This document shows positions 45,431 to 56,950 of a DNA stretch of 64,000 nt, one piece after another. Within the stretch, counting starts at the first letter, position 1, and every line of letters begins with the position of its first letter. The stretch is from the NCBI GenBank assembly GCA_022494885.1, contig JAGVSM010001002.1:248001-312000 (forward strand), in the 5' to 3' direction. The position numbers and the translations under genes were made by a program. The notes under the pieces were generated by a model. That model was not told the DNA's origin. It was given only the letters and a program-made list of their open reading frames with translations, and did not search any database. Source of the stretch: Micrasema longulum. Its lineage: Eukaryota > Arthropoda > Insecta > Trichoptera > Brachycentridae.

Positions 45431-45486
45431 TTTTTGGAATTATGTGAGCATTTGTTTTTTAAAAAATGCTCACATAATTCCAAAAA
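45431..45486. repeat. Perfect hairpin, 23-bp arms
   Basis: Arms 45431..45453 and 45464..45486 are exact reverse complements with a 10-base spacer. The arms contain TTGGAATTATGTGAGCATT. Perfect pairing over 23 bp shows a recent origin or selection. It is too short for a typical long-stem transposon and its loop is poly-T/A-rich. Confidence 0.95.
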
Positions 45487-45494
45487 TTATTTAT

Positions 45495-45850
45495 CATCAT
45501 TATCCCCCTTTCGTACCAAGTGGTGCAATGGCACTGAATTAGTAAATCAATTGTAGCGTATTTCGTATCATCTGCTACATGAAGATACGGCGAACAGTCG
45601 TACGCTTCAGATGTTAGCCCAATGACAATGAAATATTGCAGTTTAAACAACCTTATAAATCAACATTTTGCTTTAACTGTCCAAAATCAAACCCAGGACC
45701 TAAGGAGTTGAAGGCAAACACTGTGACTACTAAACGACGAGAAGGAGATCTCCACTCGATTGATTTATTCAGAAAGACGAAGGCAATCGTCGAGGATTCT
45801 GGTTCTATTTTACTAAGCAGAATTATACTCTTTATCCTCTTGAACTCTGG
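45495..45850 (-). mobile_element. SINE-3, long form, diverged
   Basis: In the minus sense, the 5' module (45755..45850, GAGGATTCTGGTTCTATTTT and CTCCACTCGATTG) precedes the decayed head (AAATCAAACCCAGGACC, B-box side) and the body (AAGTGGTGCAATGGCACTGA). A 3'-to-5' order consistent with the copy at 37.0 kb supports the assignment. Confidence 0.65.
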
Positions 45851-45884
45851 ACATTTTTCAACTGGATGATATTTTATTCCTAAG

Positions 45885-45944
45885 CCTAGGTGTTCTGTGG
45901 TGAATTCGACTTTTTGGCCTGTTGTGGTTCAAAAAAGAAATTGT
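45885..45944 (+). mobile_element. SINE-2 3' fragment
   Basis: CCTAGGTGTTCTGTGGTGAA and TTTTTGGCCTGTTGTGG match the end of the SINE-2 body at 61800-61860. The tRNA head is absent. Confidence 0.7.
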
Positions 45945-47227
45945 CAATAAAATATGACAGACATGAGAAGTAACCAATCATACCTTTAAAAAACATTTTA
46001 AAAAGTGGGTCAATGATTGAGATGTACTTGGTTACTTCAACTAAATTCGAAGTAAAATAAGTATCTTAATTGTTTTTTTAACTTAAATATTTTTACATAT
46101 TTGTATGTACGTTTTACTTTTCACAATATACATACGTTCTTATACCCAACATGATAAAGTAATATGTAATAAATTATAAATTTCTATGTATAGTATGTGG
46201 GATTTTTTTCTTATTATACTGTGGGCAAAAGGAACAATAGAATTGGTCGAAAAATTCGGATCAGGCAAATACATTAATTCTTATAGTCCTTGCCAAAACT
46301 TTCGAATAATAAATCATGTTATTTGTCCTTTTTCAAAAAAAAATCACAGTTAATATATTTTCTTAACTTAGCTCATTTTTCCTTGATAGTAATGTATCTA
46401 AAATAACAACTCTGTATAATTAACCAAAAACTCGTTTTTTTACTCATTCCGTTATTCCTTTCGCATGCATATATATCCAGTTTGTTTTATGATATGTACA
46501 ACATATTAAATGTCAAATTATGTTCAAGAAGAAAATTTAATAAAAAAATGGAAACTCGTTAATATCGCGTACATACATGCATTACGATGATTTTATATAC
46601 ATCCCTAAAAATGCGTTCCCTTATTGCGATGCTTGGCTTGAGCTGTATTCGGATTCTTATCAGTGGTAATCTTTGTGAGAAAATTCACTTCATCGCCATT
46701 TTGGAAGGGAAGATCGTGGCTTGTGCCATCTTGTCCGCATGAATAGGAGAAAACGTAGATAGTCTCAGGACCGATTTAGAAGGGTTGGTTAGATTAAACA
46801 ATAGGGGCGGAGCATTTGTTTGCGTTAATATATTATGAGCCGTTATTTGGATTTCATGTTCGTTTACCTTCGAAGCGAAACTATTGAAGTTTGTCGTAAA
46901 ATTAACGCACCCTCAGATGCTGGGTATCAAAGTTTAACTCCAATTATTATTTTGCAACTTGGTAGAAGATTGATAATCAGTATTTTATTTCTCGTATTTA
47001 AGCATTTAAAAAAATGTTATTCTTCATTTGATAAACCAACAGCTACAATGACTAATAAATGAGCAAAATCTAAATTCTTACAAGTAGTTGGTTTTTACGC
47101 GTTAAAGTTATTGGGTATTCGGTAAAATATCAAAAAAATATTCCATTACAACTAAATAGATCAAAATTGATTTAAAAGAGGGATAAAATTTTCACTTATA
47201 ACAGGGATACAATAATACTAATAACAT
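45945..47227. other. Mixed stretch, no gene seen
   Basis: A moderately less AT-rich block at 46600-46800 is unassigned. A 75-codon plus frame at 46835..47062 resembles no known protein. Confidence 0.4.
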
Positions 47228-47440
47228 TCCTCTTCCTTTATAGTATATATGCGGCTTGACTGTGGAATCTTCTTCCATCCACTATGAAATATTTTACTAC
47301 GGTATTTCTGTTTAAATCACGTCTGAAGAAACATTCCTTTCTCTTTTTTAATCTCTCCCTTTTTCCTATTTTTACTTTATTCCCCTTTTCTATTGAGTAA
47401 TATTATTGATTTAAGGTAATTAATATAAAAAATACAGTTC
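47228..47440 (+). mobile_element. LINE 3' end, family L-b copy 2
   Basis: TATGCGGCTTGACTGTGGAA and TTTAAATCACGTCTGAAGAA correspond on the plus strand to the end of the reading frame of the LINE at 39.2 kb (the A-A-R-L-W-N to F-K-S-R-L-K-K stretch). The downstream similarity continues past the stop and weakens. GTTGGTTGGAAGAAATTGC at about 47670 may be the separated 3' end. Confidence 0.8.
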
Positions 47441-47919
47441 CATGTATCCGAAGGGGTTTTCCGGAGCTGGATTCTCCTACTATTTTGTCAAGAGTCTCTT
47501 TAAGTATTTTTTGTCGTTTTATAATATCCACGTCGTACATTTTAGTTTGAGTTGTGTGTATTATGTTTAATAAATGAATTCAATTTATTAAATATTTTTG
47601 AATATCTAAAGCTTTTTATTTTCGATGTTTTCTATCTTGAATAACAAAAAACAAACTTTCATTTTATTAGTTGGTTGGAAGAAATTGCTAATAATAAAAT
47701 AAAAAAAAAAACCTTAAAATGAATGAAAAGGAGTAAAAATAATAATTAATGAAACTTTTATAATTTCGCATTATTTACAAATAATATTACTGACCTAAGC
47801 ATATTATCATTTTCAACATTTCCCTTTTCATACATAGTAGCATAGGGTGTTTTTGCATTGCATTCGCATGAAAACATAAATTGCATTATTATTTTATTTC
47901 ATGGAAGGTACAGTGACCG
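47441..47919. other. AT-rich stretch, partly LINE 3' UTR
   Basis: No gene is supported. GTTGGTTGGAAGAAATTGC at about 47670 resembles the LINE L-b 3' end, so 47450-47660 may be an insertion into that copy. Confidence 0.4.
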
Positions 47920-48180
47920 ATTTTAAGCTTCAGGTGCCAATCCATCTAATGAAATACTGCAGTGTAGTACTTTTTCACACCGGAATCAAACCGAGGACAT
48001 CAAACATGCTCCAACCATTATACTACGAGGTGGACTCATGCGTAAAATTATTTTTTATTTTAGTAGATGGATAGTTACATAAGAGTAGCTATCGAGTCGA
48101 AAACATTTGTCCAAGGTTCTGGTCTTTAACACGCAGAACTGTATTTTTCATCTGCCCGGACACGAACTGCCGTATAAGTA
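47920..48180 (-). mobile_element. SINE-3, long form
   Basis: In the minus sense: the 5' module at 48085..48180 (CGAGTCGAAAACATTTGTCC, AAGGTTCTGGTCTTTAACAC), a head with CCTCGTAGTATAATGGTTGG and a B-box-like GGTTTGATTCC, then the body to about 47920. The modules follow the same order as at 37.0 kb. Confidence 0.75.
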
Positions 48181-48500
48181 TAGATAAGTATACAAACATG
48201 TTTTTTGTAGACATTTGGAGTTTTTAATTTATTTGAGGAGGTACAATACAAGGTCAGGCAGGTGTCGTAAAATAAAAACGTTTTTGTTCGTTTCAAATGG
48301 TTCATTGAGCTATTTCAGATTAATCAGATTAAGCGTAATCCAGATAATTTGAATCAAAATTTCTAATATTTAAGTCATTAAATTTGTGGTCAAACAAAAT
48401 AAAATAGATGTAAATATTTATATATAACCACTGACCGGTATTGAATGACATTTAGTCAATTAAATCAAGTTAGTCGGGAAGCAAATCCTCGACTGCCTGC

Positions 48501-48548
48501 ATTATTAAGTCATGAGGTGAACGAATGTCCATCTCATGACTTAATAAT
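48501..48548. repeat. Hairpin, 16-bp arms
   Basis: ATTATTAAGTCATGAG at 48501..48516 pairs exactly with 48533..48548, with a 16-base loop. It is a stand-alone palindrome in AT-rich DNA with no known role. Confidence 0.9.
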
Positions 48549-49969
48549 AAATATATAAATAATAATTAATAAATTTTAATTTAAAAAAAACATAAGCTTA
48601 AGGTGGGAAACTACAATTCTAAGTAAATTCAATGAAAATAAATTTAAAGTTCGAAATTTCTCGGAACCTTTTCATATTTCAAGGCATGCAATTACGCAGG
48701 GGTAAAAAAGCATAATTTTACGAAAGTCTTTTGTTGTTATATGGTAAGCATCTTGCGGTAAAGTTCTGCGCAAAGTTTCAAATGCACTTAAGCGTAGAGC
48801 ATGACAAAAAAGGCGTAAACTTTGTTAACTCTGGGACAAAATGATCCATTTGTTGTTTGTTGCAAGTTAAGTAATTTCTTGGTAACGTACAGGTGAGATT
48901 TACGAGCACCTGATACCGGGAGAAATGAATCATTACATTATAGATTTAGTTACCCCCTGCCTGACGATTTCCCTACTAACTGTTCAAGGAGAATAATATA
49001 TTATTATCTTTGATTAAATACGCTCTGACTGCTAAACACGATTTCGCTCTTTGTTATACACACCGAATTTCAGTCAAATGTTGGCTGAGATTTTCGAATG
49101 ATAACCAACTAAAGTTTATAATAATTTTTATAAATTTGCGAGAATACAAAGAGTGAAGTTTCTACGTTAAATTGAAGGAATATATGATAACTTCTCCAGG
49201 TCAAAGATATTTTGAAATAAACATATTTAACCTACTTCCGCTATTCATTCAAACAACAAGTAAAAATGTATAAAAAGGCTATAAATTATTAGTTATGGAA
49301 AATGGATAGTGAAGGTATGTAGAAATAAAAAGAATTGTGTTTTTCGGCCAAACCAATTGTGAAATACTCGCACCACAATTGTATAGTTTATGTTTTTAAA
49401 AATAAAATAAAAATAAAATTAATATTGGAGGTACACAGAAAAGTGAAATATCAACTTACTGTTTAACATTTCCAAGCCTGAACGGGAAAAAATCTGCGAG
49501 TTCTTGAGAGGGGACAAGGAATATCTTAGCTAAAATTTTATAAAAACGGTTATAAAAAAATATCATTCTAATTGTTTATAAAACGAGTTTTGTGCGATAT
49601 TCTTTTTATATTATCTTTCTTTTAATTATCTGTTCTTGCTGTGATACTTTGAACAACACTGATCTAATGTCGCGCCACCGTTAGTGTGAAGGTATTGCAG
49701 AGGTTTGGGAGAAGAACGCTTATAGAATGTAAATAAATACGGATTTTTGTGGTTATGGCTAGAAAAAAGCGAACAAATAACAAAGAGCACACGTGCAAAT
49801 GAGCGAAGATTATTAAACTGTAGAGCTATAAATTGTATTTTTTTCTGTTTTTACCGGGAAAAGCAGAGACAAACGTGAATTATTATTGAAAAAAATTGGC
49901 AGAGAAGCATTCGAATGATTTTAATACATTAGTGACATTATGCAAAAAATAAAATCAACAATGTTTGAT
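48549..49969. other. AT-rich stretch; mixed block at 48720-49000
   Basis: The block 48720..49000 is less AT-rich, has stops in all frames and no repeat copies, and could be conserved non-coding DNA. No gene is seen. Confidence 0.4.
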
Positions 49970-50130
49970 TGATTAAGAGGTGAGGAAATGTGGATGTACA
50001 AACATGAGCAGAATGGTGAATGTTACACAGTGTGTAAAGTGGCCACTTAAACCAGCCAATGACAGGACATAAGCCCTGTAAATGCCTAGACTTCCATATT
50101 CCCTTCTCAATTTTTTTTCCCTCTCTGTTT
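49970..50130 (-). repeat. Repeat family A, partial unit
   Basis: GATGTACAAACATGAGCAGA, TGTTACACAGTGTGTAAAGT and ATGCCTAGACTTCCATATTC follow family A order in the minus sense and stop at CCTCTCTGTTT. Confidence 0.85.
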
Positions 50131-50449
50131 AAATAAATTTAAATATTAATATCAATCAATATCAATCAATTAACAAATAAAATATTGAAATAATGTGCTA
50201 CTCGGGGGACCATAGATGCCCCCTTTAGGTCCGGAAGGGTTAAAACTGTTTTAATTTTTCTCGTTATATTGTATATTCTCAAATGTAAAAAAAAAAAAAT
50301 GTATCGTCAAGTGTCTTTAGTGCGTGTTACCCCTGTGAGGAGATGTCATTTTAATAATTTGATATTATATATCACGCAAAAAAAAAAACCGTAAAGCTAA
50401 CCAACCAATAATATAATTTATTAAAAGCTAATGAAATTAAAATAACGTC
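50131..50449. other. Short stretch with a piggyBac-like end
   Basis: The palindrome-like GGGGGACCATAGATGCCCCC (50204..50223) is followed by GGTCCGGAAGGG directly next to a TTAA (50240..50243), the layout of a piggyBac terminus with a subterminal inverted motif. A matching start was not found, so this may be a solo end or chance. Confidence 0.3.
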
Positions 50450-50780
50450 TAAAAGCGAGTATAAATGCAGAATAAAACAGCCCACAGGATCTCAGATTTC
50501 CCAGGGCTTAAATGAAACATTGCTGTTTGATTTTCCCCACGAAAATTTTTAATATAACTTAGTAGATGGGTTTTGCATAAAACGCGAAGGAAAGGGAGCT
50601 TTAATGGCCGCTCGGGGTCCCCAGACCAGGGGTCCATATCTCCGTCTCTTTCGAGTAATGACCCTCTTCTTTTATTCATCACCCAATTACGAGCGAGTCG
50701 GCCTTTTCGTTATAGATAAGTACTGAATTGAATTGAGTAGATGCCGAAAGACGTATAGCTACGCGGCGATGCAGGGTTCC
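50450..50780. other. Mixed-composition island
   Basis: A less AT-rich block (GGCCGCTCGGGGTCCCCAG) with a 77-codon minus frame (50449..50682) that is not recognisable. Candidate conserved non-coding DNA. Confidence 0.3.
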
Positions 50781-52250
50781 TCAACGAAGCATTCACTTCC
50801 TTTTACATCAAAGTAACTTTGTATCTAAAGAATTTTTGGCAGAATGGGCCTACGCCGAAATATTTCATATTTCACAAAAGTTCAATATAATATTTTCGAA
50901 AACCCGATCAATACGTTTCTATGTCGAAAAAAAATATTTTCACTACTATTTATGATTAATATTAATATAAATGAATAAATAATAAACTATTAAACAGAGA
51001 TCTGAAATTACAATATCCTGACATTGATGATTAATTGAATGCAGTAAAAGTAAACCAAAGTTATTTTCTTTTTTCTGTTCTATCTCCGTGAATCCTTTAC
51101 GCAAAGGCCTACGTAAACTATTATTCGGATCGTAAATTATCCTGTAATCGGTCTCATATTTCATTTGCTAAAATTATTTCAACGCAGTAAAACAACACTT
51201 ATTTTTATATTGACGCAAGCGGGAATGAATGTACGATAGAGCTTTGTTCACAACACAGGTATTAAGATTTATCTTATAGTATAATTAATGTATTTCTTTT
51301 TTTTAAGGGCCACTTGCGTGGAAAATCACCTTGTATTTAAGACAATAAATTTTTTGATAAAATTTATATTCGTACTGAGGTTAGCCGAACTAACGAAATT
51401 TAAACCATATTATTATTATCTACTTTTATGCATGCAAAAATACATTATTAATTTAGTAATAACAAATTGCTTATCGTTTTATGTAATTAATGACATACCG
51501 AGAAATACGAAGTAAAATAATAAAAAAATAGAATAAAAAGTCGTTAAGGCTTTCTCAGTAATAAAACTGATTGAAAGACTATTCTTTGACTTATTAGTGA
51601 TGTTACAAAGGGCCATTTACATGCGGACAATAAAATTGATATAACAATCAGGCGCGTGCGCTGAATATTATCAGTAGGGATACTGACAAAAAATAATTAT
51701 GTTTTTACATTTAGTGGGTTTGATTGTACATAAAGGTAGATATCTAATAAAAATAAATATTACATAAAATCATATTTGTAAAGTACGCTTGAGGTATTAT
51801 ATTATGAAAATGATCAAATGTAAGTTTTCTATTTTAATAATAATGATTGAGTTTATCATATATGTATAAATTGACGGAGCACAGGAGTAGGCACGTCTAG
51901 CGGTGAAGCTGTAAACATTTGGACAGTACCTAAAACTCGACATCTAAAATTTTGGTTAAATTTCAATAACACGCAATTTAAAACTTCAAACGTTTTTACA
52001 GTCGATTTTTTTTGCATTACTCAAGTTGAATGCTCTTCTCTCTGAGAGTCTTGTAGAACAATACGACAACGCCATGAACTTTAATGCGCGTGCGCGGAAA
52101 TCCCAACATTTGTAATAAGACTGGACTTAAATTGAAGAGTAGTAACCAGATTCTAGCGTATAAAACAAATACTATCAAGGCCAAGGTACCTTGATACATG
52201 AAATACGCATACGTATTTAGATATACATACTAAAAATATTGTTTGAAATT
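50781..52250. other. AT-rich stretch, no gene seen
   Basis: No coding region or recognised repeat. Confidence 0.5.
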
Positions 52251-53494
52251 GTAAATTGCGTGCGCTCGAACATTTTCTGCGATGATTTTGATTTTTTTTT
52301 TGATTTTTTGATATTTATAATTTTTAAAAATATTTTTTTAAATATTAAAGAGATGCGCTGCATCCACAGTATATATGGACGGAACGCGCTTGGTGACAAT
52401 GTTGACATGCTCCGTGAACAGCTTCGACCGGCCCGCAATTAACACGTGAGCGCTGCGAAAATGAATACACGACGGCGTTTTTTACGAGCAAATGTACGAA
52501 AAATATTAAAAATTTTACACCAACATGTATTATTATTATTAAAAGACGAACAAAATAATAAAAAGGATTTTTTTTTACCGCAATTTTCAGGAGAAACTTT
52601 TTTTTGGAAGCGACACGTTCACGTCAAGCAAATCGGTATTGTCACAAAGTCCTGTCCATGCGTGTTTGCACGACGACAATGCGGCCGCAGGCGGCCACGC
52701 GCAGTGGTGAGGGTAAACATTGTTCCGCGGAGATAGCCTGCTTCTGCCTATCTATCTCGGTGGCGATGTCTCGGGACATTTTTTCGTAGACAATAGTCGA
52801 GTCCTGGGACAAAATGATATTATATCGTATACGTGTAAATGAACTTTAAAACAAATACAATCAAATCAACAGGAAAAAATATTTACGTGCATCGTATTTC
52901 CCCGACACAATTACATAACGTTTGTTGTTATAATATTACTATTATGGTAGTTTATTATAGAAGGACCGTGCTTACAAATAATTGTAAAATGATATTATCT
53001 AGAAGTACTTGTGGTTACAATGACATAAGTCGTAGCGTATTTTGAATTTATGTTTTTATTAGTATGCCGTATAATAGCCTCCATTCAAATTGTATTGCAA
53101 ACATACCGATCATTGCATATTCGAGAAAAAGAGAAATTAAAAGTAAATAAAAGATTAAAGTTACAAAGTTGAAAATATCTGCAACAGTAAATGTGAGCGT
53201 GGGTGGGTTGTGGGGTGACTTTGAGGCAATATCCTCGGCAAAAAAGAAAAGTTCTGTTGGTTGCAGGAGGTTTTCAATATGTACGATCGCTTTTTCTCGT
53301 CGGCCAATCGATCCCTTCGTTGGGTCAGTGGAAGCTGTAAAACTACGCGGACAAGTAGAGAAAAACGAAGTAGTTTGAAGTGTTGGCACAGTTTACTTGT
53401 GACGAAAGCGAATATTCTTCAACGTTGTCAAAAAAAAAGAAAAGTTACTTTTTAAAAAAAAATTGAGTTGAGGAACTTCAGCGATTTAAAAAAA
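52251..53494. other. Mixed region with overlapping short open frames
   Basis: Several 60-113-codon frames overlap on both strands (for example 52446..52736 and 53169..53378 on plus, 53048..53389 on minus). The G+C-richest parts are 52370-52500 and 52610-52770 (GCGGCCGCAGGCGGCCACGC). None resembles a known family. The mutual overlap shows that most arise from base composition. Confidence 0.35.
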
Positions 53495-53790
53495 AAAAAA
53501 AATATTTGTTAATAGACTATCAAACTAAACCATTTTTTTAAGGTATCATTTTATCATCACCGCGATATTTCAAAGTTATTTAATTTTAAAATTACTCAGC
53601 CCGTGACGTAACGGGGGTCATCTTGATATTTAATAAGAGAAGATCGTAAGTATGAAAACGCGCCAATCGTGGCTTCCCGGAGACAGGAAATATTTTCAAA
53701 CGCATAATTGATTGACTATTCTTAACAGCTGTTCACTAAAACTTGAGACGTTTTTAAGTATGTAGTTCGTTTTTATTAAAACGTATTTGT
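53495..53790 (+). repeat. Interspersed repeat family B, copy 2
   Basis: It keeps TTGTTAATAGACTATCAAAC, TTATCATCACCGCGATAT and GCCCGTGACGTAACGG, then GTAGTTCGTTTTTATTAAAA near its end, which is shared with the copy at 59.65 kb. Confidence 0.6.
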
Positions 53791-53973
53791 ATTTGTATTT
53801 TTTTAACACGTTTTCTTGAAAATTCGTAGTACAATTAAATGCTCTAATTTTTATTGCATTTCCCCTAAACACCGAACTTTCTTATTGTAATTGAATTTTT
53901 TAAGATTTTTTAAAAATTTTATGGAGAGCATTTATATACAATTAATTTAATAGCCCGTTCTTAGATATCTATC

Positions 53974-53977
53974 TTAA
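53974..53977. other. TTAA target-site duplication, left
   Basis: A TTAA directly abuts the left end of the piggyBac element; the same four bases follow its right end at 56645..56648. TTAA duplication is the hallmark of piggyBac integration. Confidence 0.85.
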
Positions 53978-53985
53978 TCCTTTCA

Positions 53986-54007
53986 CTGCGGGTCCCGAGC
54001 ATAGCCG
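53986..54007 (+). repeat. piggyBac 5' subterminal repeat, copy 1
   Basis: CTGCGGGTCCCGAGCATAG and CCG is repeated with two differences at 54029..54050 (CTGCGGATCCCGAACATAG). Repeats just inside the terminus are typical transposase-binding sites. Confidence 0.85.
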
Positions 54008-54028
54008 ATACGCGGCGCCGTGCCACAA

Positions 54029-54050
54029 CTGCGGATCCCGAACATAGCCG
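54029..54050 (+). repeat. piggyBac 5' subterminal repeat, copy 2
   Basis: This is the second copy of the 22-bp motif, 43 bp downstream of the first. Two A for G differences are consistent with CpG-type or simple mutational decay. Confidence 0.85.
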
Positions 54051-54565
54051 TTTTCAATATTATCTTCCTTGTAGTGGCCTCTATATACACTTATTTCAAA
54101 CTTTTTTTACGTCATTCGATAAATCCATCTTTTCTCTACACACGGGATTTTTTAAGGAGACATGGTATTATTATAAACATTCTTTCTAATCAGTTTTCGG
54201 GACCACAGTCTAAAATTCCCACAGTACGCACTTGACGTGTCGCCGCGTATACTCTGTTTCAATAATAATGTACGTACCTATTTGCCTACATGATTAACAC
54301 TTGGGATAAAGTAAACATCGGTTTCCTTTCAACCAACTTAATTACCCGGACTGGTGATTTGCGTTATTGTTATTGAATTTTTTATTATTTCTGTTACATA
54401 AACATTCAAACGGATATTCGGATTTCATCTTTGATATGGTTATATGAATCTCTTGTTATTATATTTTGCTGGACTGAATATTGTGTTACGTACTAATTTT
54501 TAGTGGTTTTATTATAACATCCTTGACTTTTTTATTGTGAAGTTATTATTTGAAGTTAATTTATA

Positions 54566-56272
54566 ATGGCTCATTCTGGAGATAAAAATTTGTTAGGGAG
54601 AGATGATGAAATAATGAACTTTATAATGAACAGTGATTCAGAAGGCCATAGCGATGATTCTGATTTAGATTTACCTTCTGAAGACGAATCTGTTATTTTT
54701 GAATTTGAAGTACCTACAGTTTTATCTCCTCATCCATCGACAAGCACATCAGAAAACACAACTCAGACATCATCACATACACCTCCTGCGGTGGGGGTCC
54801 AGGCGGTCCCCATTTTTCCGAGGTTCACGAATTCAGCACTGCAGATTCTGGTGTTAAAGTTCCATTTAACGAAGATTGCAGTGAACCTGACATATTTTTG
54901 CATTTTTTATCGAACGATTTGATGGAGAAAATAGCAACACAAAATAATATATATTATGACGATGTTATGAAAACTGCTAATATCAGACCTCATTCCAGAA
55001 TTCTTAAATGGAAGAATGTTACATCTGACAAGATGTATTTATTTTTTGGTTTAACCATATTGATGGTACGAAGTAAAAAACTTTCTTCGAGTGAATATTG
55101 GTCAACCCATGCTGGCCTAGTTACTCCAATATTTTCTCAAGTAATGCCACGGGACACATATTTTTTAATAAGTAGCATGTTACATTTTTGTAACAATGCA
55201 GAAGCAAATAAAGAAGACAAACTTTATAAAACAAGACCAGTCATAGAGCACGTTAAAAATAAATTCAAATCCACGTTGGAGCCTTTTCAAAATTTGTGTG
55301 TTGACGAAAGTCTCGTGTTATTTAAAGGTAGACTAAGTTTTAAACAATACATTCCGTCAAAAAGAAACCGTTTTGGTGTTAAATTTTTTGTATTTTGCGA
55401 TGTTGAAACTGACTATATTTTAGATTTTATTACATATATTGGTGAAAATATAGAGATTTACGATAAATTTAATGTTGGAAAATCGGGATCAGTGGTTACC
55501 ACTTTCATGACCGACTTTTTAATAAAGGGCACTCCGTTTGGATGGACAATTGGTACACGAGTCCATTATTGTTCCAAGTATTGCATGGCAATGGAACGAA
55601 CGCGTGTGGTACTGTACGGAAGAATAGGAGGTGGCTTCCTACTTTTGAGAAGCTAAAAAAAGGTGAAGTGTCATCCCCATGCACTCTGACACCATGATGG
55701 CCCTCAAATGGCAAGACAAGAGGGAAGTCCACATGCTCTCTACAATGCACGACGATTCAATAGGCGCATCGGGAAAATTGGATTGGAAGACAAAACAACC
55801 AATTATAAAGCCCAGAGTTGTTTAAGACTTTATAGTCTTCGTCTTTATAGTTATCGTCAACATGGGACCTGTAGATAGAACAGACATGTTGCTGAGTTCT
55901 GTTGGATGTTTAAGAAAGACCACAAAGAGGTTTAAAAAATAGTGTTTCATTTTATTGACATGATATTATTAAATTCTCACGCCGCATATTTGACAGTTAC
56001 CGGAAAAAAACCTTCATTAGCAGATTTTCAATTAGGAACAGCAATGCAAATCATCGGATCATCCATTAAGACTGACCGGTAGACATTTCCCAAAACCAAT
56101 TCCTGAGACACCAGCAAAAAAAAAACCATAAAGATGTTGTCATGTTTGTTCACAATCCCAAAGACGTCCAAAAAAAATCCGCAAAGAAACTAGGTTGATG
56201 TGCGTGGATTGCAACGTTCCATTATGTGTTGCACCATATTTTGAGGAATATCATACGATGTCAAGATACTAA
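54566..56272 (+). pseudogene. piggyBac transposase pseudogene (DDE_Tnp_1_7 type)
   Basis: This is a cut-and-paste transposase that would act in the nucleus on TTAA sites. The frame opens at ATG 54566 with an acidic Ser/Asp-rich N-terminus (NSDSEGHSDDSDLDLPSEDE) and then breaks near 54780-54830. In the next frame the core follows (EPDIFLHFLSNDL, SRILKWKNVT, MPRDTYFLISSMLHF). The three catalytic Asp codons are still visible: D-E-S-L-V-L-F-K-G-R (55303..55305), D-N-W-Y-T-S-P (55545..55547, shifted frame) and G-P-V-D-R-T-D-M (55874..55876). A zinc-binding C-terminus (RCCHVCSQSQRRP, MCVDCNVPLCVAPYF) ends at TAA 56270..56272. At least three frameshifts plus stops at 55823 and 55940 leave no working protein. 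Confidence 0.93.
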
Positions 56273-56644
56273 AATTTATACTGTTCCAAATAATAATAAA
56301 ATATGCTAAGTGGTAAAAACTTTTTGAAGAATAATTACCTTTTCTTTTTCTAATTTTTTATATTTTTTTGCGAGTGTCACACAAAAAAAAGGAAACAGAC
56401 TATACATTATTTTGATGTGTATGGGGGACCTTAAAACTTTGAGTTTTTTTTTTTTTTAATAATGTTCAGTGATTTTGTGATAATAATAGTGACTCAAAAT
56501 GTGTAATGTGTCATGATCCACAACATATAAAAAAATCGAGCGTTTTAAATAAAGGTAAGAATTTATTTTGTTAAAAATATTAATTCTGAAATAAACCCCG
56601 CACGGGCGTTACAGCCGCGCTCCCCAAACTCAGCAGCGAAAGAG

Positions 56645-56648
56645 TTAA
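56645..56648. other. TTAA target-site duplication, right
   Basis: This matches the left TTAA at 53974..53977. Confidence 0.85.
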
Positions 56649-56668
56649 GGCAATATGCCCGCCCTTAT

Positions 56669-56691
56669 ATATATATATATATATACAGGGT
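56669..56691. repeat. (TA)n microsatellite
   Basis: About 11 TA units precede ACAGGGTGTTCTTTAAACCC, the repeat-start type also seen at 18640. It lies 20 bp outside the piggyBac right end. Confidence 0.9.
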
Positions 56692-56774
56692 GTTCTTTAA
56701 ACCCTGTCATATCCGAAACCACGATGATCAGTATGGGCAAGAAGACATATTGGCATATTTAAAATATATATATA

Positions 56775-56950
56775 TTGTATCTCTTCAATCCGTGCCTCAT
56801 GTCTGAGGATGGTGATTACGCCTGACTCCAGACATGGCTCGTCTGTGGACAGTCTCCCTCCATCTGGAACGGTCTTGTGCTCTTCTATAGGCATTCGTCA
56901 GTGATGATTCTGATAACTCAGTGACTGTGCCACTTCATCTTATCGGTTGA
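56775..56950 (-). mobile_element. LINE-like C-terminal fragment
   Basis: One minus frame reads GTVTELSESSLTNAYRRAQD and RSRWRETVHRRAMSGVRRNH. The A-x-D-R-x-x-W-R pattern is common at the very end of insect LINE polyproteins and also occurs in family L-a (C-x-D-R-R-V-W-R). Stops flank it on both sides. It is only about 60 codons, so class assignment is tentative. Confidence 0.55.

Larger units (their letters stand above)
53978..56644 (+). mobile_element. piggyBac-family DNA transposon, complete at both ends, inactive
   Basis: The 2667-bp element starts TCCTTTCACTGCGGGTCCC and ends with a terminal inverted match (CTCTTTCGCTGCTG on the minus strand), both against TTAA. Its 5' side has two copies of a 22-bp subterminal motif. 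The transposase reads left to right and is broken. Both ends are still recognisable and agree at about 11 of the first 13 positions, so the element inserted whole and decayed in place. Confidence 0.9.

Noticed and set aside
45274..45483. 69-codon minus frame as a gene
   Set aside because: Its beginning lies inside the 23-bp-arm hairpin and its composition is that of AT-rich non-coding DNA.
52239..53455. Cluster of short overlapping frames as a multi-exon gene
   Set aside because: Frames lie on both strands and overlap each other, none resembles a family and no consistent set of splice sites joins them.
55505..55750. 81-codon minus frame as a gene
   Set aside because: It is the shadow of the piggyBac transposase on the opposite strand.
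56669..56720. TA run plus ACAGGGTGTT as the end of the piggyBac element
   Set aside because: The inverted terminus and TTAA at 56631-56648 define the end; the TA run lies outside it.
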